NCBI GenBank assembly: GCA_963799365.1 | Contig: CAWCWV010000017.1 | Span: 1-64,000, forward strand | DNA: 64,000 bases | Reading direction: 5' to 3' | Origin: Marinirhabdus sp963799365 | GTDB lineage: Bacteria > Bacteroidota > Bacteroidia > Flavobacteriales > Flavobacteriaceae | In this document: positions 8,956 to 17,094 of the stretch, in pieces | How positions within the stretch are numbered: position 1 is the first letter of the stretch | Layout: each line of letters starts with the position of its first letter | Program-made: the position numbers and the translations under genes | Notes under the pieces: model-generated | What the model saw: only the letters and a program-made list of their open reading frames with translations | Databases searched by the model: none | What the model was told of the DNA's origin: nothing

Positions 8956-8985
8956 CAAATATACAATCTTTTTTATGCCGAACAA
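8956..8985 (-). promoter_or_regulatory. Bacteroidota-type promoter of rpmH
   Basis: On the minus strand TTG (8983-8985) is followed after 19 bases by TATATTTG (8956-8963) and then CACCC. This is an excellent fit to the TTG/TAnnTTTG consensus of the Bacteroidota primary sigma factor. The predicted transcript starts about 105 bases ahead of rpmH. Confidence 0.65.
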
Positions 8986-9086
8986 ATGTTAAACTGAAAA
9001 TAATTAAAAAGAATTATTATTTTAGAAAAACTATTCTTCCCCATCTTTACAGGCACCAAATTTAGTAACTTCTTCACAGAAATATG

Positions 9087-9094
9087 TACCTTTG
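9087..9094 (+). promoter_or_regulatory. Promoter -7 box (TACCTTTG)
   Basis: An exact TAnnTTTG box lies 23 bases ahead of the ATG of the TPR membrane protein. A TTG at the -33 position is not obvious. Confidence 0.5.
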
Positions 9095-9117
9095 TACCCT
9101 TCAAAAAAAAGCAAAAC

Positions 9118-9693
9118 ATGTTCAATAAAAATATAAAATTAGTTTTAGGTCTCGCAGTTATAGGGCTTTCCGTTTGGCAATTTGTAGAAGGGAATATAGG
9201 AAACGGTATTATGTACATCCTATTGTCTTTAATGTTCTTCTTTCTGTATTTTAAAAATGAAATCATCCTTCTAGCATTTCTTAGACTGCGAAAACAAGAT
9301 TTTGAAGGCGCTAAAAAATGGTTAGATAAAATTAAGAATCCAGAAGCTGCTTTAATAAAAAAACAACAAGGGTATTATAATTACTTAAATGGATTAATGG
9401 TTTCGCAAACTAATATGAATGAAGCCGAAAAATACTTCAAAAAAGCTATCGACTTAGGCTTAAATATGGATGCAGACCTAGCGATGGCAAAATTGAATCT
9501 CGCTGGAATCGCTATGACCAAAAACAGAAAACGCGAAGCCGAAATACTACTAGCTGAAGCAAAGCAATTGGACAAGCATAATATGATGGATGAGCAGATT
9601 AAATTAATGAAACAGCAAATGAAACGTGCCAACGCACCTAAGCAACAATTTGGACAGCAGAGTGCAAGAGCAGGTAGAAGAAGCCGTAGATAA
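9118..9693 (+). CDS. Membrane protein with TPR-like repeats
   Basis: 191 residues. Two short hydrophobic helices at the start (residues about 7-22 and 29-46) are followed by a helical region. There YYNYLNGLMVSQTNMNEAEKYFKKAIDLG and a following ADLAMAKLNLAGIAMTKNRKREAEILLAEAKQL look like two tetratricopeptide units. The tail is rich in Gln, Arg and Ser (QQSARAGRRSRR). TPRs mediate protein contacts; the partner is not evident. Own -7 box upstream; the next gene on this strand has its own promoter too. Confidence 0.8.
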   Translation: MFNKNIKLVLGLAVIGLSVWQFVEGNIGNGIMYILLSLMFFFLYFKNEIILLAFLRLRKQDFEGAKKWLDKIKNPEAALIKKQQGYYNYLNGLMVSQTNMNEAEKYFKKAIDLGLNMDADLAMAKLNLAGIAMTKNRKREAEILLAEAKQLDKHNMMDEQIKLMKQQMKRANAPKQQFGQQSARAGRRSRR

Positions 9694-9797
9694 TCTTAAT
9701 TATTCATATTTGTAGGAAATTTACTGAAATGAGCATGCGGTTTGTCGAATTTATAGACCTTTCATCTAAAAGTAACTAATTAACTAGCAACCTTTTA

Positions 9798-9805
9798 TAC
9801 CTTTG
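9798..9805 (+). promoter_or_regulatory. Promoter -7 box (TACCTTTG)
   Basis: An exact TAnnTTTG box 25 bases ahead of the thioredoxin-like gene, identical in sequence to the box of the preceding gene. Confidence 0.5.
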
Positions 9806-9830
9806 TGCAACTATCTAGTAAATAGCTTGT

Positions 9831-10541
9831 ATGCGTATAAAACTACTTCTATTAACATTCTTAATTTCCTTGACTGCAATCTCACAAGAAGAGATAGAAG
9901 TGAAGCCTATGTTCTCACATGAAATTGCCAAGAATATCAAGAAGTATGTGAATAATTCTCAACTTGCTTACCACGACAAAGATTACGCTCGTGCAGATTT
10001 TTTATATGACTCATTGGTACAAAACGTAATCTTAAAAACTTATCTCGATAACTTTAAGGTAAACAAATGCTCTGGTAAAGAAATTGAAATGAGCAAATTC
10101 AAAAAACCAATGATTTTATTGAGCACTGCTTCATGGTGCACTCCTAGTTCTGGCACTATTCCTGCTCTCAATGAAATTGCACATACTTTTGGAGACAATA
10201 TAGATTTTGTAGTGTTGTACTGGGATACCAAAGAAAATGCAAAGAAAGCTTCAAAAGAGTTTAATAAAAACATTCAAATAGTTTATGTGGATGAGCTTGA
10301 AAATAAAGGAGCCGCTGTAGTTAAAGACATGAAGCATAGCCTTGGATTGCCAACTTGTTTCTTACTTGACGAAAATAAAAAAATAATAGATATAAGAAGA
10401 ACTGTAATTCACCCTTATCACACAGAGTACGAAATTTCTTATGAAGAGAATTACGATGCATTTTATGCTGGCGTTCAATTATTAAAACCAAGCATAACCA
10501 TCAGAACTAGTCTAGAAGTAATTGGAACAGAAAAAAATTAA
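9831..10541 (+). CDS. Exported thioredoxin-fold protein with CxxS active site
   Basis: 236 residues. Signal peptide MRIKLLLLTFLISLTAISQ, a helical stretch (30-70), then a TlpA/ResA-like thioredoxin fold. The active-site segment reads STASWCTPSSG: Cys103 is followed at +3 by Ser106 in place of the second Cys. The cis-Pro loop GLPTCFLLDEN places an extra Cys next to the proline. Loss of the resolving Cys usually removes disulfide reductase activity but can leave isomerase-like or mixed-disulfide trapping activity (family knowledge). Likely periplasmic. It converges on the TauE-like gene with only 11 bases between stops. Confidence 0.8.
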   Translation: MRIKLLLLTFLISLTAISQEEIEVKPMFSHEIAKNIKKYVNNSQLAYHDKDYARADFLYDSLVQNVILKTYLDNFKVNKCSGKEIEMSKFKKPMILLSTASWCTPSSGTIPALNEIAHTFGDNIDFVVLYWDTKENAKKASKEFNKNIQIVYVDELENKGAAVVKDMKHSLGLPTCFLLDENKKIIDIRRTVIHPYHTEYEISYEENYDAFYAGVQLLKPSITIRTSLEVIGTEKN

Positions 10542-10552
10542 ATCTCTACTTT

Positions 10553-10924
10553 TTATTTGCCAAAAAATAATTTAATTGCTGCTATTACTAAAACAACAGC
10601 AAATATTTTTTTAAGTACCACTTGGTCAATTTTTATAGCAAACTTTGACCCCACCCAAGCACCAATTACAAAACATACCGCAATCACAAATGCAAATTTC
10701 CAATTTACAGGATGCCCACCTGTATGATAGGTGTACGCAGCAACAAATGTTACAGGAACTGCCAATACTGCTAGGCTTAAACCCTGTGCCTCATGCTGGT
10801 CATATCCTAAAAACATAATCATTAAAGGTATCATAACAACACCTCCACCAACACCCATAAATCCACTGAAAATACCGGCTAGGAGGCCTATAATGAGCAA
10901 GGATACGATAAGGGTAATATTCAT
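10553..10924 (-). CDS. Half-size TauE/SafE-family permease
   Basis: 123 residues with about four membrane helices. The N-terminus GIFSGFMGVGGGVVMIPLM is the characteristic Gly-rich repeat of the TauE/SafE (DUF81) family, proposed sulfite/organosulfonate exporters. Full-length members have about 250 residues and two such repeats. This one carries a single repeat, so a dimer is likely. Substrate unknown. It follows the lytic transglycosylase gene by 34 bases on the same strand and is probably cotranscribed with it. Confidence 0.85.
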   Translation of the reverse strand: MNITLIVSLLIIGLLAGIFSGFMGVGGGVVMIPLMIMFLGYDQHEAQGLSLAVLAVPVTFVAAYTYHTGGHPVNWKFAFVIAVCFVIGAWVGSKFAIKIDQVVLKKIFAVVLVIAAIKLFFGK

Positions 10925-10958
10925 AAATGGAGTTTCTGGTGGTTGGTTGCTTTTCTAC

Positions 10959-11897
10959 TTACTGTCCAGTTGTATTATAATATCCCTTCTCTGGAATTTC
11001 AATAAAATATTCTTTACCCGAGGAATTCTTTAAAAAAGTATCTCTTAACCAAGGGTTATGCAATTTCAGAATTTTATAATTAATATCAAACTTTTTTGCA
11101 AAAACAGCAAAATCTGTAACTGCGGAATCTACTTTAACTTTATAAGTAGGCACCCTTTTATATAAATCTTGTTGTCTAAAATTAAATCCATATTTTTCAG
11201 GATTACTCATTATTTCCTTAAAGGCCAAAATCCGAAATACATAACGGCTTGTTTCAGAATTTAGTAATATATCATAGTAGTTATTGTCCAGTTTTTGGCG
11301 ATCAATTTGCTTATTTACACCTGCATTACCTGCATTGTATGCTGCAGCAGCCAATGTCCAACTACCAAAACGTTCTTTAGATTTTATCAAATATTCTGCT
11401 GCTACCTTCGTAGCCATTTCTAAATGATATCGCTCATCTACATAATCATTTACTTCCAGACCAAACTCTTTTCCCGTTGCTGGCATAAATTGCCAAAAAC
11501 CCGCTGCGCCAGCAGGAGAACGCACATTGTCTAAACCACTTTCGGCTACTGCCAAATATTTAAAATCGTCTGGAAGCCCATATTTCTTAAGCAAAGGCTC
11601 TATGATTGGAAAATACTTATTTGCTCTTTTAAACATCAGCAAACCATTGGATTGCCAATAGGTATTTACCAGCAATTCACGGTCCATTCGCTCACTAATA
11701 TCTGGATCGTTAAGTGGTACAGATTCCCCAGCAAAATCCATTTTGTCTGGTAATGGCAATGCGTACACATTATAATCATTTACCAATCTTTTCTGAAGGG
11801 TCTCATCTGTGGTTTCTGGTTCTTGAACCGCATTTACACACAACCCACTAACGAAAACAACCAACGCCAAAAGGCCTATTTTTGAAAGAATACTCAT
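10959..11897 (-). CDS. Lytic transglycosylase (SLT/MltD-like)
   Basis: 312 residues. An N-terminal export signal (MSILSKIGLLALVVFVSGLC) is followed by an SLT domain at residues about 100-240. It has the catalytic Glu119 in AVAESGLDN, then SPAGAAGFWQFMP (127-139) and AAAAYNAGNAGV (183-194). The enzyme cleaves peptidoglycan glycan strands to 1,6-anhydro ends in the periplasm. LysM repeats of classical MltD are absent. The C-terminal ~70 residues (VPTYKVKVDSAVTDFAVFAKKF) resemble a single degenerate binding module. First gene of a pair with the TauE-like permease. Confidence 0.9.
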   Translation of the reverse strand: MSILSKIGLLALVVFVSGLCVNAVQEPETTDETLQKRLVNDYNVYALPLPDKMDFAGESVPLNDPDISERMDRELLVNTYWQSNGLLMFKRANKYFPIIEPLLKKYGLPDDFKYLAVAESGLDNVRSPAGAAGFWQFMPATGKEFGLEVNDYVDERYHLEMATKVAAEYLIKSKERFGSWTLAAAAYNAGNAGVNKQIDRQKLDNNYYDILLNSETSRYVFRILAFKEIMSNPEKYGFNFRQQDLYKRVPTYKVKVDSAVTDFAVFAKKFDINYKILKLHNPWLRDTFLKNSSGKEYFIEIPEKGYYNTTGQ

Positions 11898-11960
11898 AGT
11901 CTAAAAATTTTCAATAAAGATAAAGAATCTCACGTGGCAGTTAAAGAATTTAACAAGCTT

Positions 11961-12623
11961 TTATAGGGAAATAACTTCTATAATTTTTTTTGAAACCTTT
12001 GAACCTTTATTAAGTAGCATAATATGAGTTCCACCTGCTATCACTTCACAACTGTCAATGTTTTTAATCGGGAAAATTATATCTGCATCACCATGAATAT
12101 GTATAACTTCACCCACAGGTTTCTTGGGCTGCCAACACACCATATTTTCAATGGCCCAATTTAAATAGGTAGCATTGCGTACGTGAAGAAATGCCTGATA
12201 TAATTCAAGTCTTTTCTTAGACTTCGGACCTATGGCAAATTTTGTGAGATCGTCCGAACTCAGCATAATTCGTGTTGGAACTAACTTATACAATTTTGTA
12301 ATACGGGCAATTTTCAATCGTTTTGGAAATTCTTTTCGGCTTTTTACACTAGAAATAATAATCAATTTTTTCAACCTTAGAAAATGAGCCATTTCTTGCA
12401 CCACCACGCCTCCAAAACTTACTCCTATTAATACGGCATTTTCATGCTTTACATTAACTGCCATACGCGCCGCATAGCTTGAAATTGATTCCTTTTTTTT
12501 AGGAATAAGCCATTCCAATATGTGTGTTTGAAAACGTTTCTCTGGTAAGCGAATATTTTTAAAAATTTCCTTTCCTGCAGCAAGACCAGGTACAAAATAA
12601 ACGTGAATACTATCTTTACTCAT
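11961..12623 (-). CDS. Alpha/beta hydrolase
   Basis: 220 residues. The nucleophile elbow GVSFGG places Ser at residue 69, an acid residue follows in HIHGDADIIFP, and the catalytic His is in GGTHIMLL near residue 206. The fold starts directly (HVYFVPGLAAG supplies the oxyanion loop), with no signal peptide, so it is cytoplasmic. Substrate not identifiable. A separate gene between the transglycosylase and a divergent GNAT-like gene. Confidence 0.85.
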   Translation of the reverse strand: MSKDSIHVYFVPGLAAGKEIFKNIRLPEKRFQTHILEWLIPKKKESISSYAARMAVNVKHENAVLIGVSFGGVVVQEMAHFLRLKKLIIISSVKSRKEFPKRLKIARITKLYKLVPTRIMLSSDDLTKFAIGPKSKKRLELYQAFLHVRNATYLNWAIENMVCWQPKKPVGEVIHIHGDADIIFPIKNIDSCEVIAGGTHIMLLNKGSKVSKKIIEVISL

Positions 12624-12664
12624 AACTGCCCTAAAGTATTACAACCAAACTACCGATTTTTCCG

Positions 12665-12754
12665 TAACTTTGTTGAACAAAGATACTAAGTAGTGTTTCT
12701 AAAGTTGGGGTTCCTGTGAAAAAGATTTTTAATACCGAATAAACTTTCGGTATT
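12665..12754 (+). promoter_or_regulatory. Possible short transcript: -7 box and hairpin
   Basis: TAACTTTG at 12665-12672 fits the promoter box. About 60 bases later AATACCGAA (12731-12739) pairs perfectly with TTCGGTATT (12746-12754) with a 6-base loop. The gene at 12902 follows. The pair could be its long leader with an attenuator-like hairpin, or a small RNA. Evidence is weak: no T-tract follows directly. Confidence 0.25.
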
Positions 12755-12901
12755 GCAAATTTTGGAGGTTTCCTATATATGAAAATGGTATGCCAAGGTA
12801 CAATCAAAAAATAGCACCTTAACTAACTAAAACACCTTCAGTACTATTGTAAAGATTGCTCATAGATGTACCCATAAATTTAAAAATCAAATCCCTCCAT
12901 T

Positions 12902-13201
12902 ATGATTGAAGATGTAGTAATTACTGACAATGAATTCCTTCGCCAGTTTGAGCTGGAAGTTGGAGACAATATGGCTCGCATAGAGTATGCCCTTCAAGAT
13001 CGTAAAATCTTCCTGACGAAGTTTGACATGCCTGGGGATATGGAAGACCAGGGGTTTAGGGATATTTTTATAAAAGCAGTATTTGAAGAAGTTAAAGACC
13101 GAGGAATTAGCTTAGTTCCTACAAGCCCTGAAATTGCAGGGTTTATGAGAAAAAATCGAAGAAAATATAAAGCGTTATTGCCTGTTGGGATAAGCATCTA
13201 A
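12902..13201 (+). CDS. Small GNAT-like acetyltransferase (YjdJ-type)
   Basis: 99 residues. Resembles the compact GCN5-related N-acetyltransferases of the YjdJ/GTP-grade type: ARIEYALQDRKIFLTKFDMP, then GFRDIFIKAVFEEVKDRGISLVPTSPEIAGFM. The family supplies helix alpha-3 and a shortened acetyl-CoA site. The typical Q/R-x-x-G-x-G/A loop is not obvious, so activity is uncertain. Single gene with a 260-base leader and a strong terminator. Confidence 0.8.
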   Translation: MIEDVVITDNEFLRQFELEVGDNMARIEYALQDRKIFLTKFDMPGDMEDQGFRDIFIKAVFEEVKDRGISLVPTSPEIAGFMRKNRRKYKALLPVGISI

Positions 13202-13221
13202 AGAAACGCAACAACTCTTTT

Positions 13222-13266
13222 AAAAACCTTTGATTTTGGAAAAATGCAAAAATCAAAGGTTTTTTT
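13222..13266 (+). terminator. Rho-independent terminator
   Basis: A 16-bp perfect stem (13222-13237 with 13249-13264, core ACCTTTGAT) with an 11-base loop and a run of T to 13266, twenty bases after the GNAT-like gene. Confidence 0.9.
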
Positions 13267-13382
13267 AATTTCTTAAACTGTTTTTTTTAAGAAAACTTTA
13301 AGCGTGAAAGTAATCCTAAAGTTCCAGCTACTCTTACATTACTACTGTATTTTTATACTTTATAAATAACCTAACTTACCAT

Positions 13383-16300
13383 ATGAAGCAATCTACTCAG
13401 AAAACAGCTTTCAGAACATTCTTTTTTATTTTTAGCCTCCTTATACTTTCAGCCTGTGCAAGTTATAAAGAGCAAAAATCATCTTCATTAAATGAAATTA
13501 CTTCCACATCTAAAATTCCTGTCCATACTTTTTATGTCGCAGGTGGTTTAGGGGAAGCCAAAGGAAAATGGAATCAAAATATCCTCACCAAACTTCAGCA
13601 AAAATTAAGCGAAGCAACTAAAAAAAGTACATTCCTATTTACTGGAAATTACACCAGTGAAGATTTTGAAAATAAAGCAAATAACCAGGCATTACTTGAA
13701 AAACAATTAGAATTAGCAGCCTCATTTAAAGGAAAAACATACTTTGTTCCCGGGTCTAACGAATGGGCAAGCAAAAACGCCAAGCAAATTGAATGGGTAG
13801 AAGACTATATAAAAGAAAATGACCTAAAAAATATTGAGGTAGAACCAAATAATGTGTGCCCACTAGAATACCGAGAAATATCTGACAATATCGACATGAT
13901 TTTGGTAGATTCTAAATGGTACATCAGTAACTGGGACCGTGTAAATTATATCAACCAAAAATGTAGCGATATAAAAACCCAGCGCAGATTTATTGAAGAA
14001 CTGGAGGGAATGATTAAAGATGCAAAGGGTAAAAACTTGATAATTGTTATGAGTCACCCCATCTTTAGTAATGGAATGAACGCCAATAACTATATGGGCG
14101 GGATGAATCCTGAAAAATTATTTTTTCAAAGGTATCAAGAGCTCGCAGTAAACTTTGCCTCTTTAGTTCAGGAATTAGACCGAGTGACCATTATTTCTGG
14201 ACATGAGGAAAGCCTGCAATATCTTACCTCAAAAAATAAAGTTCACCAAATTATTAGTGGTTCTTTGGGAAATGCAGAAAAGACGAAGCGAGAAATAGCA
14301 AGGTTGACTGCTGTTGGTGGTCAATTAGAATACGAAGGACAATACACCAATGGAAAGCAAGGTTTCAGTATTATTAATTATTATGAAGACGGAAGCTCAG
14401 AAGTAACTTTTGTGACCGAGGATGGCGAGAAAACCTTTGCTATGACGCCAGAATTTCCAGAAGAAGCATTAGACTCTTCTAGACCTTCTTTTTCTTCAGC
14501 AACCGTAAAAGTTCCTGTTGTTACAGATGCTGAAAAATTAAATAAATCTGGCTTTTATAATTTCTTATGGGGAAAACGTTTCAGAAGTTATTACGGATTA
14601 CCTGTTACTTCAGATAATGTAGATCTCACGAAATATAAAGGTGGACTTACTGTAAAAGAAGCTGGAGGTGGACACCAGACTTACTCAGCAAAACTTAAAG
14701 ATGAAAACGGCGCAGAATACGCCATTCGTGGACTAGAGAAAGATGCTTTTAAATTTCTGAAATTCAAAGTAAAAGGAATCACCTTCGACCCAGAAGATTA
14801 CCAAGGTACCTTTGCCGAAACAGTGGTGTACGACTTTTTCACAACCACCCATCCCTTTATGCAATTGGTAATAGATCCCTTAGCAAAAGAAGTAAATATT
14901 AACCATAGTAATACACAATTAGCCTACGTACCCAAACAACCCAATTTAGATCCCTTAGGAAAAGATTACGGGGATGCGCTGTATTGGTTAGAAGAACGTC
15001 CTGACGATGGGCAGACTCAGTTCCCAGGCTATAACCGCGCCAATCCAGACGGGGGAACTGTAGTAACTTTTGAAAGCATGACAGATGTGCTTGAAAAACT
15101 TCGAGAAGACGAAAAATACAGCGTTGATCAGCAAGCGTGGGTTCGAGCGCGATTGTTCGATATGTTGATAGGTGATTGGGACCGCCACCAGGACCAATGG
15201 CGCTTTGCAGAATATGAAATTAGCGACGATGAAACCAGTTTTATACCAATTCCAAGAGATAGAGATGCAGCGTTTTCAAGATTTGATGGAATTATGGTGC
15301 CAATCATTCAGCTATTTGTTCCAGACGTACGTTTTTGGCAATCGTACGATGATGATATAGCAGATCTTAAATGGTATAATGGTGAAGCCAACAATCTGGA
15401 TCGTGCATTATTAACAAAAGTTGGTATAGAGACTTGGGTTGCGGAAGCAAAATACATCCAAGAGAATCTTTCAGATGCCGAGATAGATGCAGCTTGGGCT
15501 CAATTACCACCTGAAGTCCAAGACGAAACAGCCCAAGAGCTAAAAAGCAATCTGAAATCCAGATTAAAAAACCTGAACAATATCGCCGAAAGATATGCAA
15601 CCTATCTAAACAGAACTGTTGCAGTACACGGAACTGATAAAGATGATAAAATTGAAGTGACAAGATTGGCAGACGGAAAAACACAAGTTGTAATTAAACG
15701 CGCCAAGAAAGATGAAAAAGATCCTGTAATTTTTGATAGAACATTCAACAAGGACGAAACTAAGGAGATCTGGATATACGGTTTAAACGATAATGACGAA
15801 TTTACAGTAAAAGGTGACGGTGACAACCCCATTAAAGTTAGAATCATTGGCGGCCACGGAAAAGATAAATTCACTATTGAAAATCGACGTCAGTTAAAAG
15901 TGTATGATTGGAAATACGAAGAATCTGAATTTGACGAAAAAACACCCGCACACCAGTTTACAAACCTTTACGAAACCAACACTTATCATTGGAGGTATTT
16001 TAAAGAAAATAACAACGTAATTCTTCCAAATATTGGATTTCAAACAGACGATGGATTATTTTTAGGAGCCAAGGATACTTATACAAATTATGGTTTTAAT
16101 GGCAACAAATTCAGATACCAGCATTTTCTTTCAGCGAATTATTACTTTAATTTTGAAGCAATTGAGTTAGAATATGCAGGTGAATTTGCCAATATTTTCC
16201 CAGAATGGAACCTTGTAGTAGACGGCTATTTTACAAGTGATTCCTTCTCTAATAATTTCTTTGGTTTTGGGAATGATACGTTTTATGACGCCGATGCAGA

Positions 16301-17045
16301 CAACGAGGACAGAGACTTTAACCGCGCCCGCATGCAACAAATTAAAGCAAGCGCCGGAATAAAGTACAAAACACTCACATTCAAAGCACTTTTTGAAAGC
16401 TTTGAAGTACAGGACAATCCGAATAGGTTATTTACACCTGCCAACAATGCAGTAAATCCCAATGTATTTGAAATGCAGAACTATGCAGGTGCAGAAGCAG
16501 CCATAAAATACAGAAACCAAAACGCAGGAGATTTTCCTTCTAGAGCGTTTCATTTTAAAGCTGTGCTGGGATATAAAAGCAATATAGAAGACAGCAATAA
16601 TTCTTTTGGATATGCGGGCTTACAGGTTGGTACAGAAAGAGGATTAATTCCATCTGGCAGTTTGGTTTTAGGCACTTCGGCTGCAGTAAGAACCAATTTT
16701 GGAGATGACTATTATTTTTATCATGCTCCCTCTATTGGAGGTAATAACGGGTTAAGAGGGTACAGAAACGAGCGTTTTACAGGAGAAACTTCTTTTCATC
16801 ACACTACAGATTTAAAACTACGCTTAGCACGTATAACTACTTCGGTTGTTCCAATTACGTTTGGGATGTACGGTGGCTTTGACTACGGAAGGGTTTGGAG
16901 TGATTTTGATACTTCAGATACATTCCACACCTCGTATGGTGGAGGTATTTGGCTAAGTGGCTTAAATATGGTTGGGATAAAAGCTGGCTATTTTGTTTCA
17001 GAAGAAGATGCTATCATACAGGTTGGATTTTTACTAACCAGATAA
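13383..17045 (+). CDS. Giant outer-membrane lipoprotein: pseudo-metallophosphatase, kinase-like region, Omp85-like barrel
   Basis: 1220 residues. A lipobox LSAC (Cys25) anchors the N-terminus. Residues about 45-290 follow the order of a purple-acid-type metallophosphatase, but ligand positions are altered: GGLG (54-57) for DxG, GNYT (88-91) for GDN.Y, GSNEW (124-128) for GNHDW, and GHEE (273-276) for GHxH. Only SHPIFSNG (224-231) keeps its His. Residues about 420-640 carry AGGGHQTYSAKL (427-438), YAIRGLEKD (446-454), AETVVYDFF (Glu479), IGDWDRHQDQWR (596-607) and IPRDRDAAF (623-631). The order and spacing recall HipA/FAM20-type atypical kinases. The last ~350 residues form a beta-barrel with the Omp85 loop GLRGY (1123-1127). 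Metallophosphatase/surface-antigen fusions are known in Flavobacteriaceae; their function is unclear. The kinase comparison is my inference. Confidence 0.85.
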   Translation: MKQSTQKTAFRTFFFIFSLLILSACASYKEQKSSSLNEITSTSKIPVHTFYVAGGLGEAKGKWNQNILTKLQQKLSEATKKSTFLFTGNYTSEDFENKANNQALLEKQLELAASFKGKTYFVPGSNEWASKNAKQIEWVEDYIKENDLKNIEVEPNNVCPLEYREISDNIDMILVDSKWYISNWDRVNYINQKCSDIKTQRRFIEELEGMIKDAKGKNLIIVMSHPIFSNGMNANNYMGGMNPEKLFFQRYQELAVNFASLVQELDRVTIISGHEESLQYLTSKNKVHQIISGSLGNAEKTKREIARLTAVGGQLEYEGQYTNGKQGFSIINYYEDGSSEVTFVTEDGEKTFAMTPEFPEEALDSSRPSFSSATVKVPVVTDAEKLNKSGFYNFLWGKRFRSYYGLPVTSDNVDLTKYKGGLTVKEAGGGHQTYSAKLKDENGAEYAIRGLEKDAFKFLKFKVKGITFDPEDYQGTFAETVVYDFFTTTHPFMQLVIDPLAKEVNINHSNTQLAYVPKQPNLDPLGKDYGDALYWLEERPDDGQTQFPGYNRANPDGGTVVTFESMTDVLEKLREDEKYSVDQQAWVRARLFDMLIGDWDRHQDQWRFAEYEISDDETSFIPIPRDRDAAFSRFDGIMVPIIQLFVPDVRFWQSYDDDIADLKWYNGEANNLDRALLTKVGIETWVAEAKYIQENLSDAEIDAAWAQLPPEVQDETAQELKSNLKSRLKNLNNIAERYATYLNRTVAVHGTDKDDKIEVTRLADGKTQVVIKRAKKDEKDPVIFDRTFNKDETKEIWIYGLNDNDEFTVKGDGDNPIKVRIIGGHGKDKFTIENRRQLKVYDWKYEESEFDEKTPAHQFTNLYETNTYHWRYFKENNNVILPNIGFQTDDGLFLGAKDTYTNYGFNGNKFRYQHFLSANYYFNFEAIELEYAGEFANIFPEWNLVVDGYFTSDSFSNNFFGFGNDTFYDADADNEDRDFNRARMQQIKASAGIKYKTLTFKALFESFEVQDNPNRLFTPANNAVNPNVFEMQNYAGAEAAIKYRNQNAGDFPSRAFHFKAVLGYKSNIEDSNNSFGYAGLQVGTERGLIPSGSLVLGTSAAVRTNFGDDYYFYHAPSIGGNNGLRGYRNERFTGETSFHHTTDLKLRLARITTSVVPITFGMYGGFDYGRVWSDFDTSDTFHTSYGGGIWLSGLNMVGIKAGYFVSEEDAIIQVGFLLTR

Positions 17046-17094
17046 ATACTTCAACTTCGCTAAGGAACATTTTGAAATTAAGTTATAACTTAAA

